Origin: Pseudofrankia nepalensis
Lineage (GTDB): Bacteria > Actinomycetota > Actinomycetes > Frankiales > Frankiaceae
Reading direction: 5' to 3' (one strand)
Assembly (NCBI RefSeq): GCF_016786305.1
Contig: NZ_JADWYV010000015.1
DNA length: 64,000 bases
The position numbers were made by a program, and so were the translations under genes. The notes under the pieces were generated by a model. That model did not search any database. It had not been told where the DNA came from and saw only the letters and a list, made by a program, of their open reading frames with translations. Below, piece by piece: positions 42,746 to 52,774 of this stretch (the first letter of the stretch is position 1; every line of letters begins with the position of its first letter).

Positions 42746-45700
42746 ATGGATCTCTTCGGGGGAGATCAAGGTGCGGCGGGTGGCTCCGGGCCGAAGCCGC
42801 CGTGGCGAATCTTCATCAGCCACACCAGCGAACTTACCCAGCACCCCGCGCGGCTGCCGTTCCTCGCGGCCGCGAAACGAGCGATCGTGGATTCGGGGCA
42901 CGTCCCGGTCGACATGTCCGGTTTCGAGTCAGAGGACGTCGACCCGGCCGAGATGTGCCGGCGTCGGGTCGGTGACTGCGACATCTACCTGGGCCTCATC
43001 GGCTTCCGGTACGGCTCCCCCGTGCGCGGGCGCGACGACGTCTCCTATACGGAGCTGGAGTTCGACACCGCGACCGGGCTCGGCCGGGAACGCCTGGTGT
43101 TCCTTCTCGACGCCAAGCGCACCCTGGGCACCCATGAGTGGCTCGCCGACGTGCGGTACGGCGCCCGCCAGATCGCCTTCCGCACCCGGATCATGGACGA
43201 GGCGAACCTGGTCGTGACGTTGGTCGGGTCTCCCGAGGAGCTCGAAACCAAGATCACCCGGGCGCTCGTGAGCCTGCAGGAGCGCCGGGCGCGGGCCGAG
43301 CGCCAGGCGGCGGCCGTCCTGCCTCGCCCTCCCGCCCCGCCGCCGCGGTCACGCCCGGCGGTCGAGCACGTCGTGGACCGGCCCGAGCTCACCGGGCGGC
43401 TGATCACGGCGCTCACCTCGGACGACCCGGCGCCCGTGGCGGTACGCGGCGGCGGGGGGTTCGGGAAGTCGACGCTGGCCGCGGTGATCGCCGACCGGCC
43501 CGAGATCCTGGCCCGGTTTCCCGACGGGCACCTCTGGATCGACATCGGTCCCGACCTCGCCGGCGCCCGGCTCGCCGCGAAGATCAACGAATGCGCGACC
43601 GCGCTCGGGGCGGTCGGGCCCGGGCCGGCGGATCCCCAGCAGGCCGGCGCGCGCCTCGGTGACCTGCTCGGCGAGCGCCGGATCCTGCTGATCATCGACG
43701 ACGTGTGGCGCGCGGAGCAGCTACGGCCGTTCCGGGAGGGCGGGCGGCACTGCCGCCGGCTGGTCACCACCCGGGATCGGGCCCTCCTGCCGATGGACTG
43801 CGTGCTGGTCGACGTCGACGTCATGGCGCCCGAGCAGGCGGCGCGGCTGCTCACCGACGCGGTACCGGAACTCGACGACGACCGCGCGGGGCCGCTGGCC
43901 CGGCGCTGCGGCTACTGGCCGGTGCTGCTGCGGCTGGTCGCCGGGCACCTGCACGGCATGCTGCTCGACGGCCGACCGCTCGCCGGGGCGCTCACCGAGG
44001 TCACCGAGGGCCTCGACGAGGAGGGCCTCGCGGCCTTCGACGACAGCACCCGCCGGGAGCGGGCGGTCGCGGCGACCGTCGAGGCGAGCCTGCGCCTGCT
44101 CGGCGAGATGGACGCGTTCGGGGACGGGGCGCTCGAACGCTTCGTGGACCTGGCCGCGTTCCCGAGGGGCGCGACGATCCCGCGGGATCTGCTGGGTGTG
44201 CTCTGGCGGCACACCGCCGGGTGGGGCCGGCTGCAGACCAGCCGGTTCTGCCTGCGGCTGACCGAGTTGTCGCTGGTCCTGGCCGTGCCGGGCGAGGACG
44301 GCGGGCTGCGACTGCACGACGTCATGCACGAGTACCTCCAGGGGCGGCTCGGCGCGCGGCTGCCCGAGGTGCACGCCCGGCTGCTCGCCGCGCGTGCCCG
44401 CGACCTGCCCGCCGAGGAAGGGCAGCCGGCATGGTGGCGGTTGCCGGAAAAGGAGCGGTACCTCTGGGAGCACCTGGCCGTGCACCTGGCCGAGGCCGGG
44501 GAGCACGACAGGCTCGCCGCGCTGGTCCAGGACCTGCGCTGGGTGGCCGCCAAGATCCGGACGGTGGGGCCCGCCAGCGTGGAGGCCGACCTGGCCCTGC
44601 TCGGCGCGCACCCGGTGGCGCTCGCGCTGGCCCGGCTCGTCCGGCAGACGGCGAACCTGCGGGACACCGGCGACCAGCCACAGGCCGTCGTCGCGACGCT
44701 CGCCGCCTACGCCGCCGGCATCGAGGTGCTCGCGCCGGCCGCGCGGCGCACGCTGCGCCGCCTGCCCGGCCCGGCGCTGCGGCCGGTCGTGCCGCCGTTG
44801 CCCGACCAGCCCGACCCGGCGCTGCTGCGGACCCTGACCGGGCCGATCGGCCACATCACCGGGCTGGCGGTGGCCGAGGACGAGTCGTGGCTCGCCGTGG
44901 GCGGAGGCGCGGACGCCGGCGACGGGGAGGGCACCGTGGTGATCTGGCACCTCCCCAACGGGGGAGACCGGGTCCTGAGGGCCGGCCACAGCGGTCCCGT
45001 CTCGGCGCTGGCCGCCTCCCGGGACGGGTCGTGGCTGGCGTCGGCCGACCGGGACGGGACGGTGCGGATCTGGGACGTCGAGACCGGCCGGCCGCGGCAC
45101 ACGCTGACCGGGCACAGCGGTCGGGTCGCGCAGCTGGTGGCCGGGCCGGACGGGTCATGGCTGGCCTCCGGGGGCGCGGGCGACGGCACCGTGCGCATCT
45201 GGGGCACGAAGGACGGCGCGGTCCGGCAGGTGCTGACCGGGACCGGTGCCTGGGTCTCCGCGATGGTGGTCGGGCCGGATGGCCGGTGGCTCGCCGTCGG
45301 CGCCGGCGACGGCTCGCTGCGGGTGTGGGACCTGGCCACCGGTGTGTGCGCCGCGTCGATGCAGGCGCATGCCGGCTGGGTGTCGGCGCTGGCGGTCGAG
45401 CCGGGCGGGTCCTGGCTCGCGTCCGGCGGCGGCGACGGCACCGTCCGGCTGTGGGATCCGGCCGCCCTGCTCGCGCAGGGATCCGGCCCGCCGCCGCCAC
45501 CGCCGCCGCTGCCGGCGCGGCCCAGCGGCGCCGGCGGTCCCGCCGGCCCGGTGACGCTCGTCGCGGCCCCGGACGGCTCCTGGCTGGCCTCCGGCGGCGG
45601 CGACGGCCGGGTGCGGCTGTGGGATCCGGTCCGCGGGGTCGAGCGGCGGGTGCTCGCCGGGCACGCCGGCGACGTGACCGCGCTCGTCGTCGCGCCCGGC

Positions 45701-46903
45701 GGGTCGTGGCTGGCGTCCGCCGCCGGGGACGGGACGATCCAGGTCGCCGACCCGCGGGCCGTGAGCAACCGCGTGCTGGTGCCCGGGCACGCGCGGCCCG
45801 CGCACGCGCTGGTCGCCGCGCCGAGCGGGTCGTGGCTCGCGTCCGCCGGGGGCGACGGAACGGTACGGATGTGGGACCCGGCCGCGGTCGGCGCGGAACG
45901 GGCCGAGCCGGTGGGCCGGATCCGCGGCGTGAGCGCGCTCGAGGCGGCCGGTCCCGACGGCTGGCTGGCGGTCGGCGCGGGCGACGGGGTGCTGCGGCTG
46001 TGGGACGCCGGCGCCGGCGAGGAACGCGCGGCGCTCACCGGGCACCCGACCTCCGTGCGAGCGCTGGCCGCTCCGCCCGGTGGGCAGTGGCTCGCCTCGC
46101 TCGACGACGACAACGTGGCGCGGCTGTGGAGGCCGCGCGAGGGCACGCACACCGTGCTCGCGTCGGCCGGGCGGGCGGCGCCGGTCTCGGCGCTGCTCGC
46201 GGACCCGCGCGGATCGTGGCTGGCCACCGGTGGGCCGGACGCGGTGGTCCGGCTGTGGGACCCGGCCTCCGGCGCGCAACGCGCCGTGCTCACCGGACAC
46301 GGCCAGGGGGTGCTGGCGCTGGCCGCGCCCGCCGACGGGTCGTGGCTCGCCTCGGCCGGCGGGGACGCGACCGTCCGCGTGTGGGACCCGGCGGGCGGGC
46401 CGGGTTCGGCACCGCTGCACGTCTTCGACGGCCACACCAGCCGGGTGCCGTGGCTCGCGGCGGCGCCGGACGGGTCCTGGCTCGCCTCGGCCGGCATCGA
46501 CGGGACCATCCGGATCTGGGACGTCGCCGCGGGGGCCTGGCGCCTCGTCCTCGGCGGCGACCTTCACGACGTCTGGGCGCTGGCCGCGGCGCCGGACGGG
46601 TCCTGGCTCGCCTCGGGCGGGGCGGACGCCTGTGTGCGGATCTGGGACCCAGCCGGCGGAGTGGAACGGCATGTGCTGTCCGGGCACCGCGACGGCGTCG
46701 TCGCGCTCGCGGTCTCCCCTGACGGCGCCTGGATCGCGTCGGTGAGCAGCCGGGACCGCACCGCCCGGATCTGGTCCCCGGACGGGGCGGCTGCGACCAT
46801 GATCCGGCTGGACGGGGCGCTGCACTGCTGCCGGTGGACCGGCCCCACCCGGCTGGCCGTCGGCGGCGCCCGCGGGCTGTACCTGTTCGACCTGGCGGGC
46901 TGA
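42746..46903 (+). CDS. DUF4062 - NB-ARC - WD40 STAND protein
   Basis: A 1,385-residue protein. The N-terminal part (about 18-110) begins WRIFISHTSELTQ and has CDIYLGLIGFRYG, the DUF4062/TIR-like pattern found as an effector or adaptor in conflict systems. An NB-ARC ATPase follows with Walker A RGGGGFGKST (234-243) and LLIIDDVW. After a helical region there are about 16 WD40 repeats, most as GSWLASGGGDGTVRLWDP, enough for two propellers. ATG 42746 has AAGGAG 6 bases upstream. WD-repeat STANDs usually sense a ligand and activate the N-terminal effector. Function is inferred from domain order; the target is unknown. Confidence 0.88.
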   Translation: MDLFGGDQGAAGGSGPKPPWRIFISHTSELTQHPARLPFLAAAKRAIVDSGHVPVDMSGFESEDVDPAEMCRRRVGDCDIYLGLIGFRYGSPVRGRDDVSYTELEFDTATGLGRERLVFLLDAKRTLGTHEWLADVRYGARQIAFRTRIMDEANLVVTLVGSPEELETKITRALVSLQERRARAERQAAAVLPRPPAPPPRSRPAVEHVVDRPELTGRLITALTSDDPAPVAVRGGGGFGKSTLAAVIADRPEILARFPDGHLWIDIGPDLAGARLAAKINECATALGAVGPGPADPQQAGARLGDLLGERRILLIIDDVWRAEQLRPFREGGRHCRRLVTTRDRALLPMDCVLVDVDVMAPEQAARLLTDAVPELDDDRAGPLARRCGYWPVLLRLVAGHLHGMLLDGRPLAGALTEVTEGLDEEGLAAFDDSTRRERAVAATVEASLRLLGEMDAFGDGALERFVDLAAFPRGATIPRDLLGVLWRHTAGWGRLQTSRFCLRLTELSLVLAVPGEDGGLRLHDVMHEYLQGRLGARLPEVHARLLAARARDLPAEEGQPAWWRLPEKERYLWEHLAVHLAEAGEHDRLAALVQDLRWVAAKIRTVGPASVEADLALLGAHPVALALARLVRQTANLRDTGDQPQAVVATLAAYAAGIEVLAPAARRTLRRLPGPALRPVVPPLPDQPDPALLRTLTGPIGHITGLAVAEDESWLAVGGGADAGDGEGTVVIWHLPNGGDRVLRAGHSGPVSALAASRDGSWLASADRDGTVRIWDVETGRPRHTLTGHSGRVAQLVAGPDGSWLASGGAGDGTVRIWGTKDGAVRQVLTGTGAWVSAMVVGPDGRWLAVGAGDGSLRVWDLATGVCAASMQAHAGWVSALAVEPGGSWLASGGGDGTVRLWDPAALLAQGSGPPPPPPPLPARPSGAGGPAGPVTLVAAPDGSWLASGGGDGRVRLWDPVRGVERRVLAGHAGDVTALVVAPGGSWLASAAGDGTIQVADPRAVSNRVLVPGHARPAHALVAAPSGSWLASAGGDGTVRMWDPAAVGAERAEPVGRIRGVSALEAAGPDGWLAVGAGDGVLRLWDAGAGEERAALTGHPTSVRALAAPPGGQWLASLDDDNVARLWRPREGTHTVLASAGRAAPVSALLADPRGSWLATGGPDAVVRLWDPASGAQRAVLTGHGQGVLALAAPADGSWLASAGGDATVRVWDPAGGPGSAPLHVFDGHTSRVPWLAAAPDGSWLASAGIDGTIRIWDVAAGAWRLVLGGDLHDVWALAAAPDGSWLASGGADACVRIWDPAGGVERHVLSGHRDGVVALAVSPDGAWIASVSSRDRTARIWSPDGAAATMIRLDGALHCCRWTGPTRLAVGGARGLYLFDLAG

Positions 46904-46984
46904 TCCCGAGGGGAGGGAGACCGGTCGGTCTCGGGGCGATGCCCGCCGCGGTCGGGCCGACCGCCCGCTACCGCGACGCCGCCC

Positions 46985-47035
46985 GTACTTCGACGGCGCT
47001 GGTACTTCGATGGCGCTGGTACTTCGACGGCGCTA
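46985..47035 (+). repeat. 17-bp tandem repeat, 3 copies
   Basis: GTACTTCGACGGCGCTG-type unit three times, between two convergent STAND genes. It runs into the stop of the nSTAND1 gene (47033). A role as terminator is not supported; no T-run is present. Confidence 0.9.
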
Positions 47036-48859
47036 GGGGCGGGGCTGGCCGGTCTCCCCCGGCTCCCGTAGCGCCCGGTCGCGCGCCGCCGCCACGTCGG
47101 GCCGCCGCGCCGTCTGGGGTGACAGCCGCTCGACCATCTCCAGGTCACGCAGCGCCGCCGCGGCCGATCCGCTCTCGGCGTGCAGGATCCCGCGCAGCGC
47201 CAGCGCCTCGACGTTGCCGAGCTCGACAGCCAGGGCGCTGTTGAGCACGCCGATCGCGGCGTGGCGCAGGCCGGCCCTGGCGAGCGCCAGGGCGTGGTCG
47301 GTGCGCAGCTCGATGTCGCCGGGCAGCCGCGCCGAGGCGGAGGCGAGCTCGTCCACGGCGCCCGCGACCTGTCCCTGCAGCAACAGCAGCCGGCCCAGGG
47401 AGGCGAGCGCCCCGCCGCCCGCCGGCAGGTCCCCGAGCGCGTCGAACGCCGCCGCCGCGGTGCGGTACCGCTCGGCGGCCTCGTCCGGCCGGTTGCGTCC
47501 GGCCGAGATGTGCGCGAGCAGCGCCTCCACCTCCGCGCGGAACCGGCCGTCGCCCGGATCGGTGCTGAAGCGGACCGCCTCGGTGGCGTACTGCTCGGCC
47601 AGGGCCAGGTCTCCGTCGGCGAGCGCGCTCTCGGCGGTGCGCAGCAGCAGCGCGTTGCGGGAATGGGTCGGCTCCTCGTCGACGCCCGACCAGGACCGCG
47701 CGCCCGCGCGGATCGGCTCGATGAGCCGGTCGTGGAGCAGCTCGTACCAGCGGGACCCGGCCCGGTCGTCCGCCCTCAGCAGGAACAGCCGGGCCAGCTC
47801 GCGGGGGACCGAGTTCGCCATTCCGGCGGTCGAGCTGATCCCCTCGTAGACCGTGCTGCGGGTGCCCAGCTCGGTGATGAACTGGGCCTTCACCCATCGC
47901 CACAGCTCGGCGGCCGCCAGGCCGTGCCGCGCGGCCACCTCGGCGATCGCGCGCGAGCAGGCGTTGCCGAGCATGCGGTCGATGTCGGCGTGGTCCTGCA
48001 GGTGCTGGAAGGAGATCAGCTCCACGTCCTCCGGCAGGGCGTCCCACAGCGCGGCGCAGACCATCTGCAGGTGGCTGGGCTCGACCGTGTCGGTCTCGAC
48101 GGTGCGGCGCTCCCCGAGCGTGTTGGTGAACGTGACGGTGCGCAGGTCCTGTACCAGCCGTTCGGCGACGCCCGCGGCGAAGGCGCGGCCGGTGCCGACG
48201 AGGGGGCCCGTCACCGCCGCGAGCGCGGCGTCGGGCCGCAGCGACAGCATCGGATATCGGCAGACGCCCGACGGCACGATGTCCTGCTCGTAGGGCAGCA
48301 GGCGGGCGAGGGCGTCCTCACGGATCGAGACGAGCAGCCGCAGCCGCGGCACCGCCGCCGTGGCCTCCCGCAGGTCCGCGATGAAGTCCTCCCGGTAGCC
48401 GATCCGGTGCGGCAGGTCCGAGAACAGCTCCTCGAACTGGTCGATCGCGCCGTAGAGCGGGACCGGGTCGCCGAAGCGGTCCCGCTGGTCCTCCAGGCCG
48501 CGCAGGAACGCGGTGATCGTCATGCCGGTGAGCTGGGCCGGGGACGTCGCCCGGGACCACGTCGACAGCAGCGAGTAGGTGTAGGGGTTCAGGTTCGGCA
48601 TGCCGGCCGTCGGGAAGGCGGTGCCCTGCGAGACGCGGCCGAGCGGCAGCACCTCGGCGGCCTCGCCGACGAGCCGGGGCAGGATGCCCGCCCGCAGCAG
48701 CGACGTCTTGCCGACGCCGGACTGGCCGAACAGCACCACCAGCCGGTTCGACTCCCACAGCGCCCGGACGTTCTCGGTCTCCTGCTCGCGGCCGTGGAAG
48801 AGATGCCGGTCGTCGGCGTCGTAGGAACGCAGCCCGAGGTATGGGCGTACCGGCGGCAT
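47033..48859 (-). CDS. nSTAND1-type ATPase with TPR-like C-terminus
   Basis: A 608-residue protein from ATG 48859, chosen because its start overlaps the SIR2 gene's stop (TGATG). It opens MPPVRPYLGLRSYDADDRHLF, the nSTAND1 N-terminal form, and has Walker A FGQSGVGKTS (44-53) and the block LYGAIDQFEELF. Residues after about 370 form TPR-like helix pairs (EAERYRTAAAAFDALG). STAND ATPases of this family regulate a partner effector; the coupled SIR2 gene upstream is the obvious candidate. Cytoplasmic. Confidence 0.85.
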   Translation of the reverse strand: MPPVRPYLGLRSYDADDRHLFHGREQETENVRALWESNRLVVLFGQSGVGKTSLLRAGILPRLVGEAAEVLPLGRVSQGTAFPTAGMPNLNPYTYSLLSTWSRATSPAQLTGMTITAFLRGLEDQRDRFGDPVPLYGAIDQFEELFSDLPHRIGYREDFIADLREATAAVPRLRLLVSIREDALARLLPYEQDIVPSGVCRYPMLSLRPDAALAAVTGPLVGTGRAFAAGVAERLVQDLRTVTFTNTLGERRTVETDTVEPSHLQMVCAALWDALPEDVELISFQHLQDHADIDRMLGNACSRAIAEVAARHGLAAAELWRWVKAQFITELGTRSTVYEGISSTAGMANSVPRELARLFLLRADDRAGSRWYELLHDRLIEPIRAGARSWSGVDEEPTHSRNALLLRTAESALADGDLALAEQYATEAVRFSTDPGDGRFRAEVEALLAHISAGRNRPDEAAERYRTAAAAFDALGDLPAGGGALASLGRLLLLQGQVAGAVDELASASARLPGDIELRTDHALALARAGLRHAAIGVLNSALAVELGNVEALALRGILHAESGSAAAALRDLEMVERLSPQTARRPDVAAARDRALREPGETGQPRP

Positions 48860-49776
48860 CAGGCCCACCCCAGTCGGGCGCCGAGCGCCGCGCAGAACTC
48901 AGCGAGGTCTCCCCAGAAGACCGCGATGTTCCAGCGCTGGAAGTAGCCCGTCAGATAGCGCTGCGCCTCCGCGACACGGTCCGGCTGGTCCGCGGGCCCC
49001 GGTGGGGAGAGCTGCAGGACGGCGCGCCGTCGCGGCTCCATCGCGGCGACCGTGCGCAGCAGTCCATGAAAAAGAAACCGGAACGTCCAGTCTTCGATGT
49101 CGTATCCGAGGAAGAGGAGAGGGCGGGTGGTGAGCGCCGGGCGAAGCTGTGTCGGTATCAACTGCCGGCCGTCGCCGCGGTCGGCCGCGAGACCGAGCAG
49201 GAACTCCAGGTGGTCCTCTTCTGTGACCACCATCGAGCGCGGGTGACGGGCGCTTCCATGGAGATGGTAGACGACCGGCTCGCGGGAGTTCGGGAACCGC
49301 AGCAGCGCTTCTTCCGCCGCGCGGGAACCGACCGCCTCCGCGCCGATATTCCACGGGCAGATGGCGGAACGTGGATTCTTTCCCCGCCGGCGGAGCGCCT
49401 GCGTGAGGAATCCGTCGTAGTTGGTGGTGAGATACACCGGCAGCGGCAGCCCGGCGAGCAGCGCGTGCGGCTCGGTCGGCACCTCGAAGTCCGGCGCGGG
49501 GACGGCCATGACCTCGTCGGCGACCTGCTGGCGGACGAACGCCGGCTCCCGCCGGTGGATCGGGTCGACCGGCCCGGCGCGCGCGTCGTCTCCCTCGGCC
49601 CTCGCGGCGCCGACCAGCCAGTCGAACCCGTCCAGCAGGCTCGGTGGCCCGGCACGGATGACTCCGCCCGGCCCGGCGGCACGCTCGTCACGCGGCATCG
49701 CGCCGGCCCCGAGCAGCGGCGTGCACGCCCCGTTCTTGAGCTGGTCGACGAGTCGGCTCCAGTCCTTGTCGTCCAA
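48859..49776 (-). CDS. SIR2-like domain protein, partner of nSTAND1
   Basis: A 305-residue protein. Sir2-type features: LLGAGAM near the N-terminus (nucleotide-binding glycine set), TTNYD (117-121) and HLHG with catalytic-position H173. SIR2 domains in defence proteins hydrolyse NAD+ to stop growth during phage attack. It is the first of two coupled leftward genes, with nSTAND1 just downstream (TGATG overlap), a SIR2-STAND module. The start is TTG 49776 with GGCGGGG upstream; no other in-frame start is near. Confidence 0.82.
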   Translation of the reverse strand: MDDKDWSRLVDQLKNGACTPLLGAGAMPRDERAAGPGGVIRAGPPSLLDGFDWLVGAARAEGDDARAGPVDPIHRREPAFVRQQVADEVMAVPAPDFEVPTEPHALLAGLPLPVYLTTNYDGFLTQALRRRGKNPRSAICPWNIGAEAVGSRAAEEALLRFPNSREPVVYHLHGSARHPRSMVVTEEDHLEFLLGLAADRGDGRQLIPTQLRPALTTRPLLFLGYDIEDWTFRFLFHGLLRTVAAMEPRRRAVLQLSPPGPADQPDRVAEAQRYLTGYFQRWNIAVFWGDLAEFCAALGARLGWA

Positions 49777-50221
49777 CGATGGCCCCGCCGATCTCGCCCG
49801 TGGCCAGTAGCCGTGGCCATGCCCGTCGCCGCCTGTACGCCCGCGTCGACGACCGCGTCGGCCGAAGGCTCACCGCATTTCTGTATACCCGACGGCGGCC
49901 GATGACCGTGGGCGAATTCGACAGGCCGGCCGTCGTTCGTTTACCGGTAACCCGGTGGTCGGCCGCCCCGCGGCGCCGGCCGGCCCTCCCGCCGACCCGG
50001 TCGCGGCGCCGCGTGCCGCGTGAATACGTGACAGATCGCCGAATGCCGCGCGGGAAACGCCCCGCGCGGACCCGGCCGGATGCGATGATGAGACCACGGC
50101 TCTTCGTCTCGGCGTGTGCCGACCGGGCGTCGCGCCGGGCTTCGTTCGTCGCGGCAAAGCTCGGCCGGCGGCCCGCGTCGACGTCGGGCGGGCTTCGCTG
50201 GAACCTTTGCTAGGGGGAGAC
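49777..50221. other. Intergenic between SIR2 and fxsT
   Basis: No gene. It includes a 9-bp perfect stem CCGCGCGGG (50046-50054) with CCCGCGCGG (50061-50069) and a 6-base loop. It probably holds the divergent promoters of the SIR2 and FxsT genes. Confidence 0.5.
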
Positions 50222-52774
50222 ATGGCGGTCGTCGGGCCCCGGGACCTGCCGGCGCGCGCGGTTCCCGTCGTCTGGGGAAACGTTCCGCAGCGGAACAAGA
50301 ACTTCACCGGCCGGGTAACCCTGCTGGAAAAGCTGCGCGCGAACATGACGGCCGAGGGCATGGCCCTGCTGCCGCACGCGCTGCAGGGGCTGGGCGGCGT
50401 GGGGAAGACGCAGCTCGCGGTTGAATACGCGTACAAGTTCTCGCACGACTACCAGGTCGTGTGGTGGATTCCGGCGGACCAGGTCGCGCTGGCCCGGGCA
50501 TCGCTCGCGGCCCTCGCGCCCCGGCTCGGCATCACGGGCGCGACCCGGATCGAGGACGCGGTGTCCGCGGTGCTGGACACCCTGCGCCGCGGAGATCCAT
50601 ACCCGCACTGGCTATTGATCTTCGACAACGCGGACCAGCCGGAGACGATCCGCGAGCTGATGCCGCACGGCCCCGGGCACGTGCTCGTGACCTCCCGCAA
50701 CCATCGCTGGCACAGCATGGTCGACACGGTCGAGGTCAATGTGTTCAGCCGCGCGGAGAGCCTGGAGTTCCTCGGCCGCCGGGTACCGGGCATCAGCGAG
50801 GCCGACGCGGAGCGGCTCGCCCAGGAGCTCGGCAACCTGCCGCTCGCGCTGGAACAGGCCGGCGCCCTGCAGGCCGAGACCGGGATGTCCGTGGACGACT
50901 ACCTGGACCTGCTCGGCCGGGCCACGACGCAGGTGCTGCAGGAGAACCCGCCGTCGGACTACCCCGTCCCCGTCGCCGCCGCCTGGAGCCTGTCGATGGC
51001 CCGGCTGCGCGACCAGATGCCGTTCGCGCTCGAGATCCTGCGCCGGTGCGCCTTCTTCGGCGCGGAGCCGATCTCCCGGGAGCTGCTGGTCCTCGGCCGT
51101 TACGTGCTCGACGCGCCGCTGCGGGACCTGGTCGCCGACCCGATCATGATGAGCCGGGCCACCCGCGAGCTGGGCCGGTACGCGCTCGCCCGGATCGACA
51201 ACCATCGGCGCACCCTGCAGGTGCACCGACTGATCCAGCGCCTCATCCAGGACGAGTTGGACCACGAGGTGGCGGCCAGCATCCGCGACGAGGTGCACGC
51301 GATGCTCGCCGCTGCCACGCCGGAGGAGACCGACACGGAGGAGCGCTGGCCCGAGTTCGAGCTGGTGCTGCCGCACGTCGGACCGTCCGGAACGATCACC
51401 AGCCGCCAGCCGAACGTGCGCCGGCTCGTCAGCAACGTCGTCCGCTACCTCTACAACGTCGGCGACACCGAGGGAAGCCTGGCACTCGCGGACGAGGCGC
51501 TGACCCAGTGGGTCTCCGACGACGGCATCGAGAACCGGGCCGTCCTCGAGCTCAACCGGCGCAAGGCGGACGGGCTGTGGGCGCTCGGGCGCTACCAGGA
51601 GGCGTACGAGCTGCGGCGCACCACGCTCGACGTGATGCGGCGCGTGCTCGGGGAGGACGACGAGGAGACCCTGCGCATCACCAACGGGCACGGCGCCGAC
51701 CTGCGTGCCCGGGGAGAGTTCGCGACGGCCCGGACGCTCGACGAGGACTCGTTGGCCCGCCATCGCCGGGTGTTCGGGGACGACCACCCCGAGACCTTCC
51801 AGGCCGCGAACAACCTCGCCGTCGACCTGGAGCTGACCAGCGACTACCGGGCCGCCTACGAGACGGACGAGAAGACCCGGCAGGACCGGCTCGACCTCTA
51901 CGGCCGCGACGACAACATCCTCGTCATCTTCTCGATGAACGCGGTCGCCCGCGACCTGCGCCAGCTCGGCCTGTACCTCCAGGCTCGGGAGCTCGCCGAG
52001 CAGGCCTACATCCTGTTCCAGGACGTGGTCGCGCGCAACGTGCTGCGCGAGAACCACGCCTGGGTGCTCCTGCAGGCCAAGGACCTGTCCGTGGCCCGCC
52101 GCATGGCCGGCGACTTCGCGGCCGCCCTCGAGCTCGCCCGCGACGTCCACGAGCGCTACGTCCGCGACTTCACGGCGATCCACCCGGACACCCTCGCGGC
52201 GGCGATCAACCTCGGCAACGCGCTGCGGCGGACCGGAGACCTGGACAGCGCGGCGAAACTGATCGAGCAGACGGTGCGGGGCTACCAGCAGGCACTCGGT
52301 GAGGGGCATCCCTTCACCCACGCCAGCATTCTCAATCTGGCGATCATCCAACGGCAGATCGCCAACCGGACCGGCGACCATGGCCGGATCGAGGCGGCCA
52401 GGTCCCAGCTCCAGGACGCACTGGACAACCTCACCGCGACCGTCGGCCCGGACCATCACTACACCCTGACGTGCGCCTCCAGCCTCGCGACGGCCCATGC
52501 CGACCTGGGTGAGGTCGACGCGTCGCGGGCACTCGGCGAGCGGGTGCTGCCGAGGCTGCGCGCGGTGCTCGGGGAGGACCACCCGCACACCCTGATGTGC
52601 GCGGCGAACCTCGCCCTCGACCTTCGCGCGCAGGGGCACGAGGACGACGCCGACGAGCTGCTCGAGGACACCCTGCGCCGCTACCGGCGAGTGCTCCGCG
52701 AGGACCATCCGGATGTCCGGGAGGTCGCGGACGGCGTCCGCGTCGACTTCGTGTTCGAGCCGTCGCCGCTGTGA
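50222..52774 (+). CDS. fxsT: FxsT: FxSxx-COOH system NB-ARC/TPR protein
   Basis: An 850-residue protein with an NB-ARC ATPase (Walker A GLGGVGKTQ, 56-64; LLIFDN) and TPR-rich C-terminal half (pattern LGEDHPxTLxxxxNLAxxL). It matches the FxSxx-COOH system tetratricopeptide protein FxsT. ATG 50222 has GGGGGAG about 5 bases upstream. It is convergent with the hydroxylase gene and overlaps it by 94 bases at the 3' ends. In the family, FxsT accompanies FxsA, FxsB and FxsC; its exact role is not established. An upstream FxsC-type TIR gene is not seen; the DUF4062 protein nearby may substitute, which is speculation. Confidence 0.88.
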   Translation: MAVVGPRDLPARAVPVVWGNVPQRNKNFTGRVTLLEKLRANMTAEGMALLPHALQGLGGVGKTQLAVEYAYKFSHDYQVVWWIPADQVALARASLAALAPRLGITGATRIEDAVSAVLDTLRRGDPYPHWLLIFDNADQPETIRELMPHGPGHVLVTSRNHRWHSMVDTVEVNVFSRAESLEFLGRRVPGISEADAERLAQELGNLPLALEQAGALQAETGMSVDDYLDLLGRATTQVLQENPPSDYPVPVAAAWSLSMARLRDQMPFALEILRRCAFFGAEPISRELLVLGRYVLDAPLRDLVADPIMMSRATRELGRYALARIDNHRRTLQVHRLIQRLIQDELDHEVAASIRDEVHAMLAAATPEETDTEERWPEFELVLPHVGPSGTITSRQPNVRRLVSNVVRYLYNVGDTEGSLALADEALTQWVSDDGIENRAVLELNRRKADGLWALGRYQEAYELRRTTLDVMRRVLGEDDEETLRITNGHGADLRARGEFATARTLDEDSLARHRRVFGDDHPETFQAANNLAVDLELTSDYRAAYETDEKTRQDRLDLYGRDDNILVIFSMNAVARDLRQLGLYLQARELAEQAYILFQDVVARNVLRENHAWVLLQAKDLSVARRMAGDFAAALELARDVHERYVRDFTAIHPDTLAAAINLGNALRRTGDLDSAAKLIEQTVRGYQQALGEGHPFTHASILNLAIIQRQIANRTGDHGRIEAARSQLQDALDNLTATVGPDHHYTLTCASSLATAHADLGEVDASRALGERVLPRLRAVLGEDHPHTLMCAANLALDLRAQGHEDDADELLEDTLRRYRRVLREDHPDVREVADGVRVDFVFEPSPL

